Assembly (NCBI GenBank): GCA_017654935.2
Contig: CM065704.1
Span: 26,991,720 to 27,055,719, forward strand
Origin: Phymorhynchus buccinoides
Lineage: Eukaryota > Mollusca > Gastropoda > Neogastropoda > Raphitomidae
Reading direction: 5' to 3'
DNA length: 64,000 bases
In this document: positions 11,345-22,334 of the stretch, piece by piece
Numbering within the stretch: the stretch's first letter is position 1
Layout: the number at the start of each line of letters is the position of its first letter
Translations under genes and position numbers: made by a program
The notes under the pieces: model-generated
Told to the model about the DNA's origin: nothing
The model's input: the letters and a program-made list of their open reading frames with translations, nothing else
Databases searched by the model: none

Positions 11345-12405
11345 TTTGACCAGATATTAAACCTTGAGGCCATTAGAACCATCATTGGAGGCGTACGTGG
11401 TACGAGCCACCAGAAATTGTATAATGAATCTGGTCTTTGTTCTCTTAGAGAAAGGCGCCGCATACATAAGCTTCTATTTTATTTCAAAATGATTAATGGC
11501 ATGTGCCCAGACTATCTTTCAGATTTAGTTCCTGACTTAGTAACTGTAAGAAATCCATACCATAGGCGAAGGCCCCTAGAAAGAATTGTTCCACAAGCTC
11601 GGACTGAACTGTACCACAGGTCATTCATTCCAACTACTACAGAGCTTTGGAACACTCTTCCTGACAATGTTAAAACTTACAATTCCGTTAGTGCCTTTAA
11701 ACGTTTTTTATGTGCATATGATCCTATTGTACCCAAGTACTACTATTTTGGTGATCGTAAAGAACAGATCGCACATTGTCGCCTTCGCCTTGGTATCAGT
11801 GATCTAAACTATGACCTATTCACGCGACATTTAACAGACAACCCAAGTTGTACCTGTGGATTTGAATGTGAAACTGCTGAACATTACTTGTTGTATTGCC
11901 CACTGTTTAATGTTTCTCGTGTCAATACTATAATTTTTATTTAATCTTCCTCCTGAACTTGTGCATATTCATACTCTCTTGAATGGCAGACAAGATCTTA
12001 GTTATGATATTAACGTTTCCGTATTTGAAGCTGTTCATCAGTTTATTCGTAGCTCCAAACGGTTTAATTAATGTTACCTGAGTTTACTGTTGGTGTTATT
12101 TATTTATTTTCCCTCACAATTAACGGAATTCTGATTGATTGGTCATTTCATTTCAGCCCTATAATCTGTATACAGAAAATGTACAGGTATGCTCCTTTGT
12201 CTGACGCCAGATGGAAATTGGCTATGTTTCTATTATGTATTACTATTAATACAAATATGTTTGTTACTATGCGTAATTATGCTGACAGGTTTCATAAATT
12301 GTCTTTCTATTTTATTACACAGATTATTCACGTCTCTCATTCTTTATCTTGTCTTTTTAATTATTTTATTTTCTCGCCCCCCCCCCCTTTTTCTCTCTCT
12401 CTCTC

Positions 12406-12498
<93 letters not shown>

Positions 12499-12770
12499 GT
12501 TAATTTGCCTACAGCATCACTGTATTTTTGCATTCTTCAGTTTCATTTTAATCACCGTTCTCCTTTAGTATATAAAAGTTGAAACAATTTATAAATGTGT
12601 GTATGTATTTGTCTGTTTTGGTTAAAATGTATTTCCTCCTGCCATATTGTTAATTATTCTTTATGAAAGGGTGCGTTATAAGCATTTGCTTGTTGTCACC
12701 CTCATTACCTCATCATTGTTTGATTTTGTATGATATTTGAATAAAGTTGTCTAAACCAAGATGGCTGAGT
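11345..12770 (+). mobile_element. non-LTR retrotransposon 3' fragment (CR1/Jockey-like) with zinc knuckle and 3' UTR
   Basis: The open frame to 11,944 carries the region downstream of the RT in CR1/Jockey-type elements: LNLEAIRTIIGGVRGTSHQK, LRERRRIHKLLFYFKMING, PQARTELYHRSF, LWNTLPDNV, and a terminal CCHC knuckle (CTCGFECETAEHYLLYC). The endonuclease and most of the RT are missing, so the copy is 5'-truncated. The 3' part holds a (CT)n tract at 12,392-12,493 and an aataaa signal at 12,741, probably near the original 3' end. Clade assignment is inference. Confidence 0.75.
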
Positions 12771-12976
12771 TATCCTGTTTTGGGATAAGTCAACCTCTTT
12801 TTTTGTTGGAGGGTTGAGATATCCAAGGAACAGATAGCTGACGTTTCCTGCAACAGGTGAAGCTTTTTTTGGGCAGTCATATGTTACTCAATGTGTACCA
12901 TTACATTATGTCAAAAAACTATTCTACAACACATCACCATTGAACTCACATGATAGGAAAATTAGGTGAAGATGAC

Positions 12977-13320
12977 GTCAGACCCACAAATACGTCACGA
13001 CTGTGACCGTTCCACCACACCACCCCCACGACCGCCTCCATCTCCTGCATGGTGTTGAAGCTGGCCAGGTGATCCCCGTGACGTGAACACCTCTCCCTGA
13101 CCTGGTGGTAGGTCACTGCCTCTGAGGGTTGACCCAGCCAGTAACAGCCCCTGTGGCCCTTCACACTGAACCCTGTCCTTCCTTCCCCTTCACACAGCTC
13201 GTGGTGGCAGTGGCTTTCATCCTGGGCCCAGTCACACTGCACCACCAGGTTGCAGGACAGGTGAGGCTCCAGGTCCATCCAGCTTGTTGGGCTGGAGCAG
13301 TTCCACTGGTTGGAGGACAG
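12977..13320 (-). CDS. orphan receptor exon: LDLa-like module fused to first half of C-type lectin
   Basis: A 344-nt open stretch between an acceptor (cccttccccacaag) and a GTCATC donor. It encodes QWNCSSPTSWMDLEPHLSCN, VVQCDWAQDESHC, then GCYWLGQPSEAVTYHQ, CSRHGDHLASFNTMQEM and DVFVGLT. This equals, in one exon, what the two neighbouring receptor copies split into two exons (40,111-40,264 and 35,643-35,830). It starts at phase 0 and ends at phase 2, like the split form. No matching second lectin half was found between it and the N gap, so it may be a relic, or its partner exon may lie in or beyond the gap. Confidence 0.65.
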
Positions 13321-13358
13321 CTTGTGGGGAAGGGACGATGGCTGGGTGGTACAAGATC

Positions 13359-13425
13359 ACACACACGCACACGCACACGCACACGCGCACGCACACACAC
13401 ACACACACTCACTCACACACACACA
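13359..13425. repeat. (CA)n/(CACG)n microsatellite
   Basis: Simple CA-rich array just upstream, in the gene direction, of the orphan lectin exon. Confidence 0.9.
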
Positions 13426-13439
13426 TACTATCCAAGGGA

Positions 13440-14335
13440 TAATATTATCATACAAGAGTGAGAGGAGAACTTATGTCAGAAATTCACCATTTAATTAATG
13501 TTTTGTCTTTACGTGGTTATTCTATCGATTTTTGTTGGATTCCATCACATTGCGGATTATCTGCAAATGAAAGGATTGACCGGTTAGCAAAAAATATTGC
13601 AGCCACTGAAAACGGTTTAGCAAAAATAGATATTCCTTTATCTCTACATGAAAATTATAGTCTTTTAGAAAAAGCATCCTGGGATTCTGTGTCTAGAAAA
13701 CAAATAGAGATATCATCTTCAGTAATAAAAAAAAAAATGCAAAAAATGAAAATTCTTTAAAAAGCTAATAGATTATAAAACAGGACAAAGTCTTCATCAA
13801 GGGTGGATTCTAAAAAGTTTAGTTTTTAGATTCAGGCTTGATGCATTGAAAACAAAATTCTGTAAACATGTGACTTGCATTTGTGGCCAGCATATTACAC
13901 CATTCCATGTGATTTTTCTTTGTGAAAATATGAAAAACTCTTTACCTGCTTGGTTGTTGGACACAGAACCATCAATGACAACCTTTAAAGACATTATTTG
14001 TGATGAATCAAAGATTCTAGAAGTTGTTCGGGGACTTATTAGGAGCCCAATTGGACCTTTGCTTTGATGTGCTTGTTATCTATTTTACTTTACTTTTTTT
14101 TGGAGTTTAATATTGTTAATTTATTGTGTGTTTCTTTTAAATGTTTAGACATAATTCTAAGTTTACGTATTTCACTGACATTTCACTAACATAGGGCCTA
14201 TAATCACACATATACTCAGACCCACATACCCCTTACCCATCATGCACATACATCATAAGCATACACATACATGTTTATTTTTGTTGTTGTTCTTTTTTGT
14301 CTAAGATCACTGTAAAGTGGATAGACGTTAAATTA
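13440..14335 (+). mobile_element. non-LTR retrotransposon 3' fragment with RNase H end and zinc knuckle
   Basis: The frame from 13,458 reads SIDFCWIPSHCGLSANERID then RLAKNIA, the last motif block of a LINE-type RNase H (HCG...NE..D). A frameshift follows, then KTKFCKHVTCICGQH and FHVIFLCEN, a CCHC-like knuckle, ending at 14,067. Everything before the RNase H tail is absent. The 3' end is probably near 14,335, where ttaaattaaagaacgaac runs into (CA)n. An RNase H domain fits the I or related clades; the exact clade cannot be told from this piece. Confidence 0.7.
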
Positions 14336-14688
14336 AAGAACGAACACACACACACACACACTCTCACATAGTTACACTCAAATATAGGACTATGTGGCAT
14401 GCATTAATGAATTTGTGGACCATTAACCCCTGATCTAAAAAGGGAATGTGCCCATTAAGCATACTCAAAGGCCTTTAACATTGGTTAGCGTTCAACTGAA
14501 AATGGGGCCCGGACATTTCCCACCCGGACTTTTCCCACCCAAAATGTTCCCACCCTAGGTCTTCCCACCCGGACTTTTTGCACCCAATCATTCACACATA
14601 TATTTCTTGCATGCCAGTCTGTCGTTTCCGAACATGTTTCCAGGATGTCAGTCAGCATTCTCCTGTTATAATGACCCGTTTCAATTCC

Positions 14689-14815
14689 CCCCCCCCCCCC
14701 TACCACCCTTAGGTATTTTCTCTGTTTATGATGTTATATTTGTATGTGTGTGTGCGTGTGCGTGCGTGCGTGCGTGCGTGCGCCCGCGCGCGTGTGTCTG
14801 TGTGTGTGTGTGTGT

Positions 14816-14856
<41 letters not shown>

Positions 14857-14867
14857 TGTATATGTGT
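14689..14867. repeat. C-run and (GT)n microsatellite
   Basis: A C tract of 12 at about 14,689-14,700 followed by GT/GC-rich repeats to 14,867. Confidence 0.9.
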
Positions 14868-15062
14868 GAGTGTGTTCTTCATAGTAGATCTCAGTGTTGT
14901 TTATATTATTGGCAACGGTGATGATGACAAAGAAAATATAATTACTGTTATGACTGTTATTAGCTATATGCATCAAATTGCTATTTGTTATTGTCACTGT
15001 TATTCATGAAGAAGATAGTAATGACAACATCTCTACTATTATTAATGTTTCTTTATTGCAAT

Positions 15063-15290
15063 TACAGTGGAACCCGGTTATAAGGAAATCGAAGGGAGAT
15101 AATTTTTTGTTTTCTTATATCCGGGTTTTCTTACATCCGATAATCGGATATAAGAAAACTTTTTGAATTTATTTTCTTATAACCGATTTGAATGGGAAAA
15201 AGGGAAAAAATAAAAGAGAAAAAAAAAAAAAAAAAATAAAAGACAAACAGAAACGTAAAACAAAAAGAAAATGCTTTTATCTAATTTGGT
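15063..15290. repeat. dispersed hairpin-bearing repeat, copy 1 (possible pogo/Tigger-type MITE)
   Basis: Begins acagtggaacccggttataa and contains the inverted pair gttttcttatatcc / ggatataagaaaac, able to fold into a stem. A second diverged copy lies at 21,940-22,180 in the same orientation. The opening resembles pogo/Tigger terminal sequence. I could not find the opposite terminus, so the class is a guess. A-rich to about 15,370. Confidence 0.5.
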
Positions 15291-15461
15291 GCATGAAAAA
15301 AAGGAAAAAATGCAAAGCAAAGCAGGAAAAAAAGAAAGAACATAACAGAAAATTAAAAACAAAAATGAAGGCAGACGTGGTGTGAGTTGCATGATGAGCG
15401 AGCAAGATAGCGGAGAGCAGATGAATGAGTGGGTGTGGTGTAGCAGGAGTAACATATTTGT

Positions 15462-15708
15462 TTAACCCTTTCACCGCCAATGTTGCATTTATGCACCACA
15501 ATGGTTTAACACCCCAGACACTAAAAGGCATGAAAAATCAAGGCCTGTTATCTGGAGACCCTAATTTTCTTCATTTTGGGAGGTAAGGATAGGCGTAATG
15601 ATATACATGTCGCTGAGGAATTACCAAATATTGTAGATTTATTTCTCCACCCAATTAAGTTTAATAGTATTTTTTTTGCTGAAAAATGGCTGGCGGCAAA
15701 ACGGTTAA
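15462..15708. mobile_element. piggyBac-type MITE with TTAA flanks
   Basis: A 239-bp segment lies between two TTAA sites (15,462-15,465 and 15,705-15,708). Its ends are inverted: CCCTTTCACCGCCA on the left and, read from the right, CCGTTTTGCCGCCA. TTAA duplication plus CC-initial inverted ends is the hallmark of the piggyBac superfamily. There is no coding capacity. Only the first 14 or so bases match well. Confidence 0.65.
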
Positions 15709-15809
15709 ATGTAAATTTCTGTTTCTTGTTTTTAATCAATATTCTAATTTGGATGTATAACTCATTTTACACAGTGGAAGACAATTTTGTATTTGCGTTT
15801 GTTTTAGGA

Positions 15810-16290
15810 ACTAAAGATATATAGGCCAAGTTCAAATATGAAGGTCATGGGTCAAAGGTCAAGGTCACAGGCGCCGAAAATGCTGTCGAGCACCTGGCAC
15901 GATACCGATTTGAGCGTCAATTTTTGCATACAGATAGTTACTAAGAATATCTCGGTTAAATGCAAAAAATGAAGGTCATAGGTCAAAGGTCAAGGTCACT
16001 GGAGCTGAAAATGCTGCCAAACACCTCGCATGATAACTGGGGGACCTAGGACGCTCAATGTTTGCATGCGGAACGGTACTAAAGATATCTAGGCCAAGTT
16101 CAAAAATTAAGGTCAAGGTCATTGGCGCCGAAAATGCTGCCGAGCACCTGGCACAATAACGTTTGAACACAGGGACCAAGGACACTCAAAGTTTGCTTTC
16201 TGATGGGTACTAAAAATATTTAGACCAAGTTCAAAAATGAAGGTCATAAGTCGAAGGTCAATGTCACTGGATCCGAAAATGCTGCTGCGC
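15810..16290. repeat. tandem repeat, ~133-bp unit with AGGTCA pairs
   Basis: About four head-to-tail units of the form 'actaaagatat...ccaagttcaaa.atgaaggtcat.ggtcaaaggtcaaggtcac.gg.gccgaaaatgctgcc.agcacctggca'. Each holds two to four AGGTCA hexamers. The last unit decays near 16,290. Confidence 0.8.
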
Positions 16291-16519
16291 GGCTGGTGGT
16301 CTAGCGTCTTAACGCTCTAGTTGTTTTCACTTGTTGCTTGTACAACACAGAACTGTCACAGTCAAACCCATTGACTCTGTGTCATGATTTTCTTGCCTTT
16401 CTTCATACCCGCACAGATCTTCATGTGATTTGAATAGGCTTATTTCTTCTGCATCATCGTACGCGCTTGGTTCAGACTGAAATTCATGCACGTTCATCAC
16501 AGAGTTAAAAACAGAGCCA

Positions 16520-16739
16520 TGTTTTTTTCTTATTTGAGTGTCTTTGCTGCAGTTGTCTCACCCTCTCCTGATTGCGACGGATCTGACTCGGCGCTTTTCA
16601 TTTTCATTTGCTCAGCCTTCATGTTGTTATTTATTTTGATATACTGGTAGGTTTGAGGCGCAGAACAACCGTCGTGGTTTTGCTTTCTTCGCCGACAATT
16701 GTCCAACTTGTCACGGTGTTTTCGGATAACAGAGGGGCG

Positions 16740-16771
<32 letters not shown>

Positions 16772-17844
16772 TATTCAAGTTTGCTGTATTACATGTGGGA
16801 GCCAAGTCTCGACCTGAAGAGGTCCAGTGACTCAGCTTCCACGGTTGCCTGGGGCAGGGTGTTCCAGTCTGGGATTGTCTGTGGAAAAAACGACATCTGT
16901 CTGTACTGCGTACGGCAAGATGGAATGTCATACGCCTTGGTGTTTGATTTTCTGATGCCTCTTCTTGTGCGTGTTCGGTTTGGCAGGTATAGGCCGAGTT
17001 GATTTCTGTGAGGCCTTGGTCATATTTGAAGAACATTCTCCAGTTTCCTGTTTCTTCTTCTTTCTTCCAGAGATGGCCATTCCAGTGATGATAGTATCTC
17101 ATCGGCGCTGGAGGTTTGGCGGTACCTGTTTGCCACCCAGCGAGCACTCCTTCTCTGGACTTTTCTAAGGTGTGGATGTCTTTTTCGGTGTAGGGGTCCC
17201 GCACTGTGCTGGAGTACTCCAGAACTGGGCGGACGAGAGCTTTGTAAGCAGTTTCTTTCAGCCTTTTGTTCGTAGTCTTTAGGTTTCGCCTCAGAAAGCC
17301 AAGAGTCTTATTTGCCTTCTTGCTGATGTTGGCTGTGTGTGGTCCCCACTTGATGTCATCAGTGATCGTGACACCCAGATACTTAATTTCTTCTACCTCT
17401 TCAAGTGCTTGGCCATGGAGGGTGTAGTTTCCGGCCTTCGTCTCTCTTTTGCCTGTTGCTTTGAGTACCTGGCATTTGCTGGGATGACATTTCATCAACC
17501 ATGTTCTTTCCCAGGTGGTAAGGGCATTCAGGTCATTTTTCAGTTGTTGGTGATCTTCAGGACTGTTAACGGTCTTGCTGCATGTAGCGTCATCAGCGAA
17601 CAGTCTCGTCTTTCAAGTAATTCCCTCGGGCAAGTCGTTGGTATACAAGAGAAAGATAGTTGGTCCCAGCACTGAGCCTTGGGGAACTCCTGACTCAACA
17701 GGGATTGAAGCTGATCTTTCTCCGTCAACCACAACAGACTGTGAGGAAGGCACTGATCCATCTGTTGATCGTGCCGGTGATGCCATAACTCTTTAGTTTG
17801 TGGACCAGGAGGCAATGGTTGGTTCGCATCTTACCACCGGAATC

Positions 17845-17845
<1 letters not shown>
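16520..17845 (-). mobile_element. CR1-like non-LTR retrotransposon fragment, frameshifted
   Basis: Minus-strand pieces in order: LVHKLKSYGITGTINRWISA (RT palm entry), a shifted stretch with the 'gvpqGtvLGP' and FADD region, then MMKCHPSKCQVLKATGKRE, YLGVTITDDIKWGPHTANI, KANKTLGFLRRNLKTTNKR and KALVRPVLEYSSTVRDPY. These are the palm, thumb and linker motifs of CR1-type RTs. Several frameshifts (near 17,160 and 17,520-17,740) make it inactive. The upstream end abuts a (GA)n tract at 17,846. The 3' UTR holds a 29-base G/C homopolymer at 16,743-16,771. Confidence 0.75.
16743..16771. repeat. poly-G tract
   Basis: About 29 consecutive G on the plus strand, in the 3' part of the CR1-like fragment. 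Confidence 0.9.

Positions 17846-17891
<46 letters not shown>
17846..17891. repeat. (GA)n microsatellite
   Basis: Short GA tract forming the 5' border of the CR1-like fragment. Confidence 0.9.
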
Positions 17892-17894
<3 letters not shown>

Positions 17895-18640
17895 GAGGAG
17901 TAAAACCATATGATAAATGAAAAACCAATTATTGGTGGACAACAATTTTGCGGAAACAGAAAGACGAACTGACCTTCAAAAAGCTGTACATCATCCGGAA
18001 TCCTTCACCAGTACTTGCTCCATGCACTCGTTTTAGCAAGTTTCTCTCATTCGTCCCAATAGGTCTACTTGCTGACCTCGTTTCCAAAGTCACTTCCTGT
18101 ATACCAGAGAACACTTCCGGTAAGGGAGCTAATGTTCCACAACGATTCCAATGCTCACGTGCAAGCCCTCGTGACTTCACGTGCAAGACCAATGTTTTAC
18201 CCTCCCAGCAGTGTATGTTTATGTGCCGGAAGCTTAACATAATTGTTTGGTTATTGTGAGCAGTTAAAGAAACATTGTCTGCTTGCAAATCGCTGTCCCT
18301 CACGTTAGTGCCAGGGCTGTAGTGTTCAGGTTGGATATAACCTGAATTCAGACAAATAAACAACATTGCCATGCTTACTGATTCCATCCTGCAAATTGGT
18401 GACCTGCTGATCCAACAACTGAAAAGGCTTACACAGTTTTATGAGTTGTATAAAGGGCCTTGATGCTATAGCTTATTCGTATACAGTCTTTGAAAATATA
18501 AATGTTGAGTCTTTGAAGTGCTCTTTGAAGTGCTCTGAATAACCCATTTACACACAGCTGACCTTTATGCTTTTCATCTATACCTATGCAATAAAATGTG
18601 TGCGGTGTGTGTGTGTCTGTCTGTCCGGATAAAAGTGCCC
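17892..18640. other. intergenic sequence, no gene seen
   Basis: Both strands have open frames of 100-150 codons, but none shows a recognisable domain, splice signal or codon pattern that I trust. Confidence 0.4.
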
Positions 18641-18990
18641 ATAGTTTGAAAACCGCTGGCGTTAGACCCATATAACCATATATTTTATTCGTGATCAGCA
18701 TCGCAGGGGGTGGGGGTGCAGTGGAAGACATTTTGAAGGGCAAATAGCACAATTAGAGTGAGAGCCGAGGGGGCTCCGATAACAAGTGCTCATAGTTTCA
18801 AACCTGTTGGCTTTAGACCACTATAAACATATATATTCGTGATCAGCATTAACAGGGAAATGCAGTGAAAGACATTTTGAAGTTGTCAATAGGACAGTGA
18901 GAGTAAGAGCTGAGGGCTAGGGGGCTCTGCAAACAAGTGCTCAGTCTCAAAACCATTGGCGTTAGACCACTATAACCATATATATTCCTA
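18640..18990. repeat. ~150-bp tandem repeat, left part of split array
   Basis: Units carry 'gtttgaaaacc..tggcgttagaccactataaccatatat', 'gtgatcagcat', 'atgcagtggaagacattttgaag' and 'agcac..tgagagtgagagc.gag'. gtgatcagca anchors at 18,691 and 18,839 give a period of 148. The array stops abruptly at about 18,990 and resumes at 20,527. Confidence 0.85.
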
Positions 18991-20526
18991 TGTTTCTATT
19001 ATCTGTCTATTCCCTTCATTCCTGGATTCATAGAGGGTTAAAAATGTAATAATGGGGTACTTAGTTTAGAGACTTACGGCAGTAACCCACATTACATGAA
19101 CCTAAGAATGTCATATACCGTTGATGTGAGAAGCTGTTTGTGACCATGTTGACACTATATGGTGACATGACAGATGACACACAGGTGTAAAACAGGTAAG
19201 TTTACAATTTAACACAAGACATACCATCATGCCATACATGCAGGTCAGTGTTTTTCAAGCAAATTGTATATCTCATGCACACACTCACCAAGCGATGCCT
19301 CCTGTACATCCCCATGCATTGTGCTTGTCATTACTCCACAGATAAGTGTCCCCATTGTCACCATAATTGTTCACAACACATCAACAGTTTATTGTCTGTT
19401 TTGACGATTATGTATGGATACAACACAAATATATGGAGAACCAGCACCACACTATTTTGTACACTTTTTATATAAATAATATTTACACGTTCCCTATCTA
19501 CATATTTAAAAAAAATTATGTATGTACCCCTGTCGCAGTCATCACATCACATGTCATACATAATGTGACACGTGTGTGATACACCTTGAAGCAGTCACTG
19601 TGATGCTGTTTGCAGCACATATACCACACTTTTCACACATCATTGTAGTTTTACACGTTTTGAAGGGGTGTCGGTATAGCTGACACCAGTGTGTGCATGC
19701 TTGTACTTGGGCTGTCGTGCCATGCACACCACGCAGATGTGGTTGTCACCTACACCTTTGTTTTTCTCTGGCTTCTTGGTGAATTGTTTTAGGTGTTATT
19801 GTTAGTATATTCTACCAGAGAACTGAGCACTTCATCAGAATATTATAACTGGAAATAATCTAGCGCTTTCATTGATGTGTATAACACATGCACAGGCCCT
19901 GATCGACGTTTGAATTCCGTCCTAGTTTCGGGTTTTGGTGTAACATAATTCCCCCTAATCCACTCAAAACTGTGTAGAACAAAGGTAAGTTTTGATAATC
20001 TAACTCCTCACCACTATCATCATCACCACCTATGTGCGCTTCAATAGCTGCCACTAACTGAGCTCACTCGTCTTCTGTCAATTGTAGCAGATCAAATTAA
20101 TTATCAGGCAAATAATTGTAACACACATCATAGGAAAACAGATCAAAGTCGGAAATATTCTCACTTTCCATTTTCACAGCTAAGAAACATGCCACATTTA
20201 CACTGACACACTGGCACACTGATTCCAAAAGCGACCACTTTCCCACAGGGATGGAGAGAGAGAAAAACGACAGGGCAAAAGGTCGGGGAATCTGGCATCG
20301 CATATCCATTTCATAAGCAGACCCGTTAGCGGCGAGGTCAAGGATAGATGATGTACATTGATGACGCAATTCGCGGGAAGTTCAAAGTGCGGGCTGCCAA
20401 GCCCCATTGACCGTGCTGTCGGATTAAAAGGAGTTTTTCCTGGGAAACGGTTTTCTCTCTCCAGGATTGAAGGGAATAACACATATAGAACGGAAAACCG
20501 GGCTCCAGAATTGAAAGAGTTAATAA
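18990..20526 (-). mobile_element. decayed piggyBac transposon inserted in the 150-bp array
   Basis: The minus strand holds the two ends of a piggyBac transposase: an acidic N-terminus (DFDLFSYDV near 20,120; IEAHIGGDDDSGEELDYQN near 20,020) and the C-terminal cysteine finger (CVVCMARQ, CEKCGIC, then DCFKVYHT in another frame, 19,560-19,780). The catalytic middle is missing, so this is an internal-deletion derivative. The right end is TTAACTCTTTCAATTCTGG (read inward, from about 20,522). A subterminal inverted pair tattcccttcattcctgga / tccaggattgaagggaata lies at about 19,010 and 20,460. The left terminal bases seem lost. Confidence 0.7.
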
Positions 20527-21230
20527 GGGTCAAAAGCACATTGAGAGTGAGAGCCGAGCAGATTAAAAAAACCATGTGTCCATACTTTGAACACCGCTAA
20601 AACTATATATTTTTGTGATCAGTATTAACAGGGAAATGCAGTGGGAGACATTTTAAAGGGGCCAATAAGAAAGTGTGCACGACAGCCAAGCAGCCCATAG
20701 TCTCAAATCTGTAGGCATTAGACCTGAACTGTTGGTGTTTGACCCCTATAACTTTATATATTTGTGATCAGCATCACCAGTAGAATACAGTGGAAGAAGG
20801 GGCCAATAGCATAGTGAGACTGATAGCTGAGTGGCCACTGATAGCAAGTGCCCATAATTTGAAAACTATTGGTATCAGACCACTTAACCTATATTTATTC
20901 ATAATCAGCATTTCCAGGGGAATGAAATGGAAGACAATTTGAAGGGTCAAAAGCACAATGAGATTGAGAGCTGAGTGGAATCCAAAACTATGTGCCCGTT
21001 CTTTGAAATCATGTGGCATTAAACCACTTAAACTATATACATATTCATGATCAGCATTAATAGGAGCATGCAATGGGAGACACTTTAAAGGGGTCAATAA
21101 ACAAAGTGAGGCACACAACTGTAGTTTGAAAACTATTGGTTGGAGATCCTTATAACTATGTACATTCGTGATCAGCATCAGCAGGGGAGTGCAGCGGGAG
21201 ACATATCGAAGTGCTATATTGCTACTACTA
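20527..21230. repeat. ~150-bp tandem repeat, right part of split array
   Basis: Continues the units of 18,640-18,990: anchors at about 20,615, 20,764, 20,901, 21,047 and 21,168, with spacings of 149, 137, 146 and 121. A further degraded unit occurs alone at about 27,090-27,180. Confidence 0.85.
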
Positions 21231-21935
21231 TCCTAAAGACCTGTGCCAGGAAAGAGCTGCCGTCACTTATATTCTTCATCCATATGACTTAAGGAATGCA
21301 GTGGGAGAGACTTGAAGTTGCTTGACCTTTAACCTTAAGGCTGTTACATGAAAAGGGGGATGCATTTCGAGAACCACTGGAAGGAATTATTTCAATTTTT
21401 GTGTGGAAGTGTATCAATAAAGGACACAAAGAGGGTGGATGCTAAGATGTGGGGCAGGGGAGGGGGGAGGGGAGTTAGAGGGTGTAATGGACCAAGGACA
21501 TCAGCATCGCCTACATAAGTTACTAGACCACATCTTGAACCTCCAGTGCAAACCTCCGCCAAGGAGCATGACCCAATGAAGACACTAATGCAAACGTTCG
21601 CCACAGAATAAGTGCCTCGAAGCGAAGCGAGTGCGGGGCGCAACTGCTAGTCCTGCTATAAAAATAGTTGGCTGTAAACTTTCTTTCTGAGCGTGCCAGT
21701 AGTCACATTGTGAAGAGCATTTGTCTACCACGTAGACTAACCCCTCTGTTCTTGCTTAAGTGAAGTCACTGAAGTGTTTGCTTTTGGTTTGAACCTCCAT
21801 AGTCATCCTACATCCACTGAGTGTCGTTTGAAGCATAAGTAAAAGACAACAGAAGAAGAGAGAAGTAGGGCCTATTCTGTCTGATGAAAACCTCTCGGAC
21901 AAATTCAGCCTTTAAAGACATATCTTGCTCTCTGC
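21231..21935. other. intergenic sequence, no gene seen
   Basis: Contains 'gaagcgaagcgagtgcggggcgcaac' near 21,615, which looks like a fragment of a dispersed repeat. No coding or RNA feature is supported. Confidence 0.4.
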
Positions 21936-21939
21936 ACTA

Positions 21940-22180
21940 CAGCAAAACTCGGTTGTAAGAAAATGGAAGGGAGATGATGTTTTTGTTTTCTTATATCCAA
22001 TTTTCTTATATCCAAAACTCGGATATAAGAAAACAATTTAAGGTTTTTTTTTCTTATAACCGAGTTGAATGGGGAAAAGAGAAAAACAAAATTAAAACAA
22101 GAAAATAAAGACAGAGAGAAAAACCAAATGAAGAGAAAATCTTTGTTCCTATTTTGGTGCATGTTTTACATCATAAAATC
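21940..22180. repeat. dispersed hairpin-bearing repeat, copy 2
   Basis: Diverged relative of 15,063-15,290: acagcaaaactcggttgtaa at the start, the same gttttcttatatcc / ggatataagaaaac inverted pair, the same A-rich right part and the same 'ttggtgcatg' block. It is shared repeat DNA, not a gene. Confidence 0.65.
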
Positions 22181-22308
22181 ATAATACTAAGAAGATTTAA
22201 AGGTGCCTACCACTCAATTAACCATTTATTTTTTATATTCGCTGTTATTAAATGCGTGCCTCTTCACCTTTCTTGTACTGAAATATTACCATTCACTGTC
22301 CACCCATG

Positions 22309-22334
22309 GGGGGGGGGGGGGGGGGGGGGGGGGG
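22309..22334. repeat. poly-G tract
   Basis: About 26 consecutive G, a likely source of assembly length error. Confidence 0.9.

Noticed and set aside
16280..16325. tRNA-like phrase 'ggtggtctagcg' with a short inverted match
   Set aside because: No B box or cloverleaf could be placed after it.
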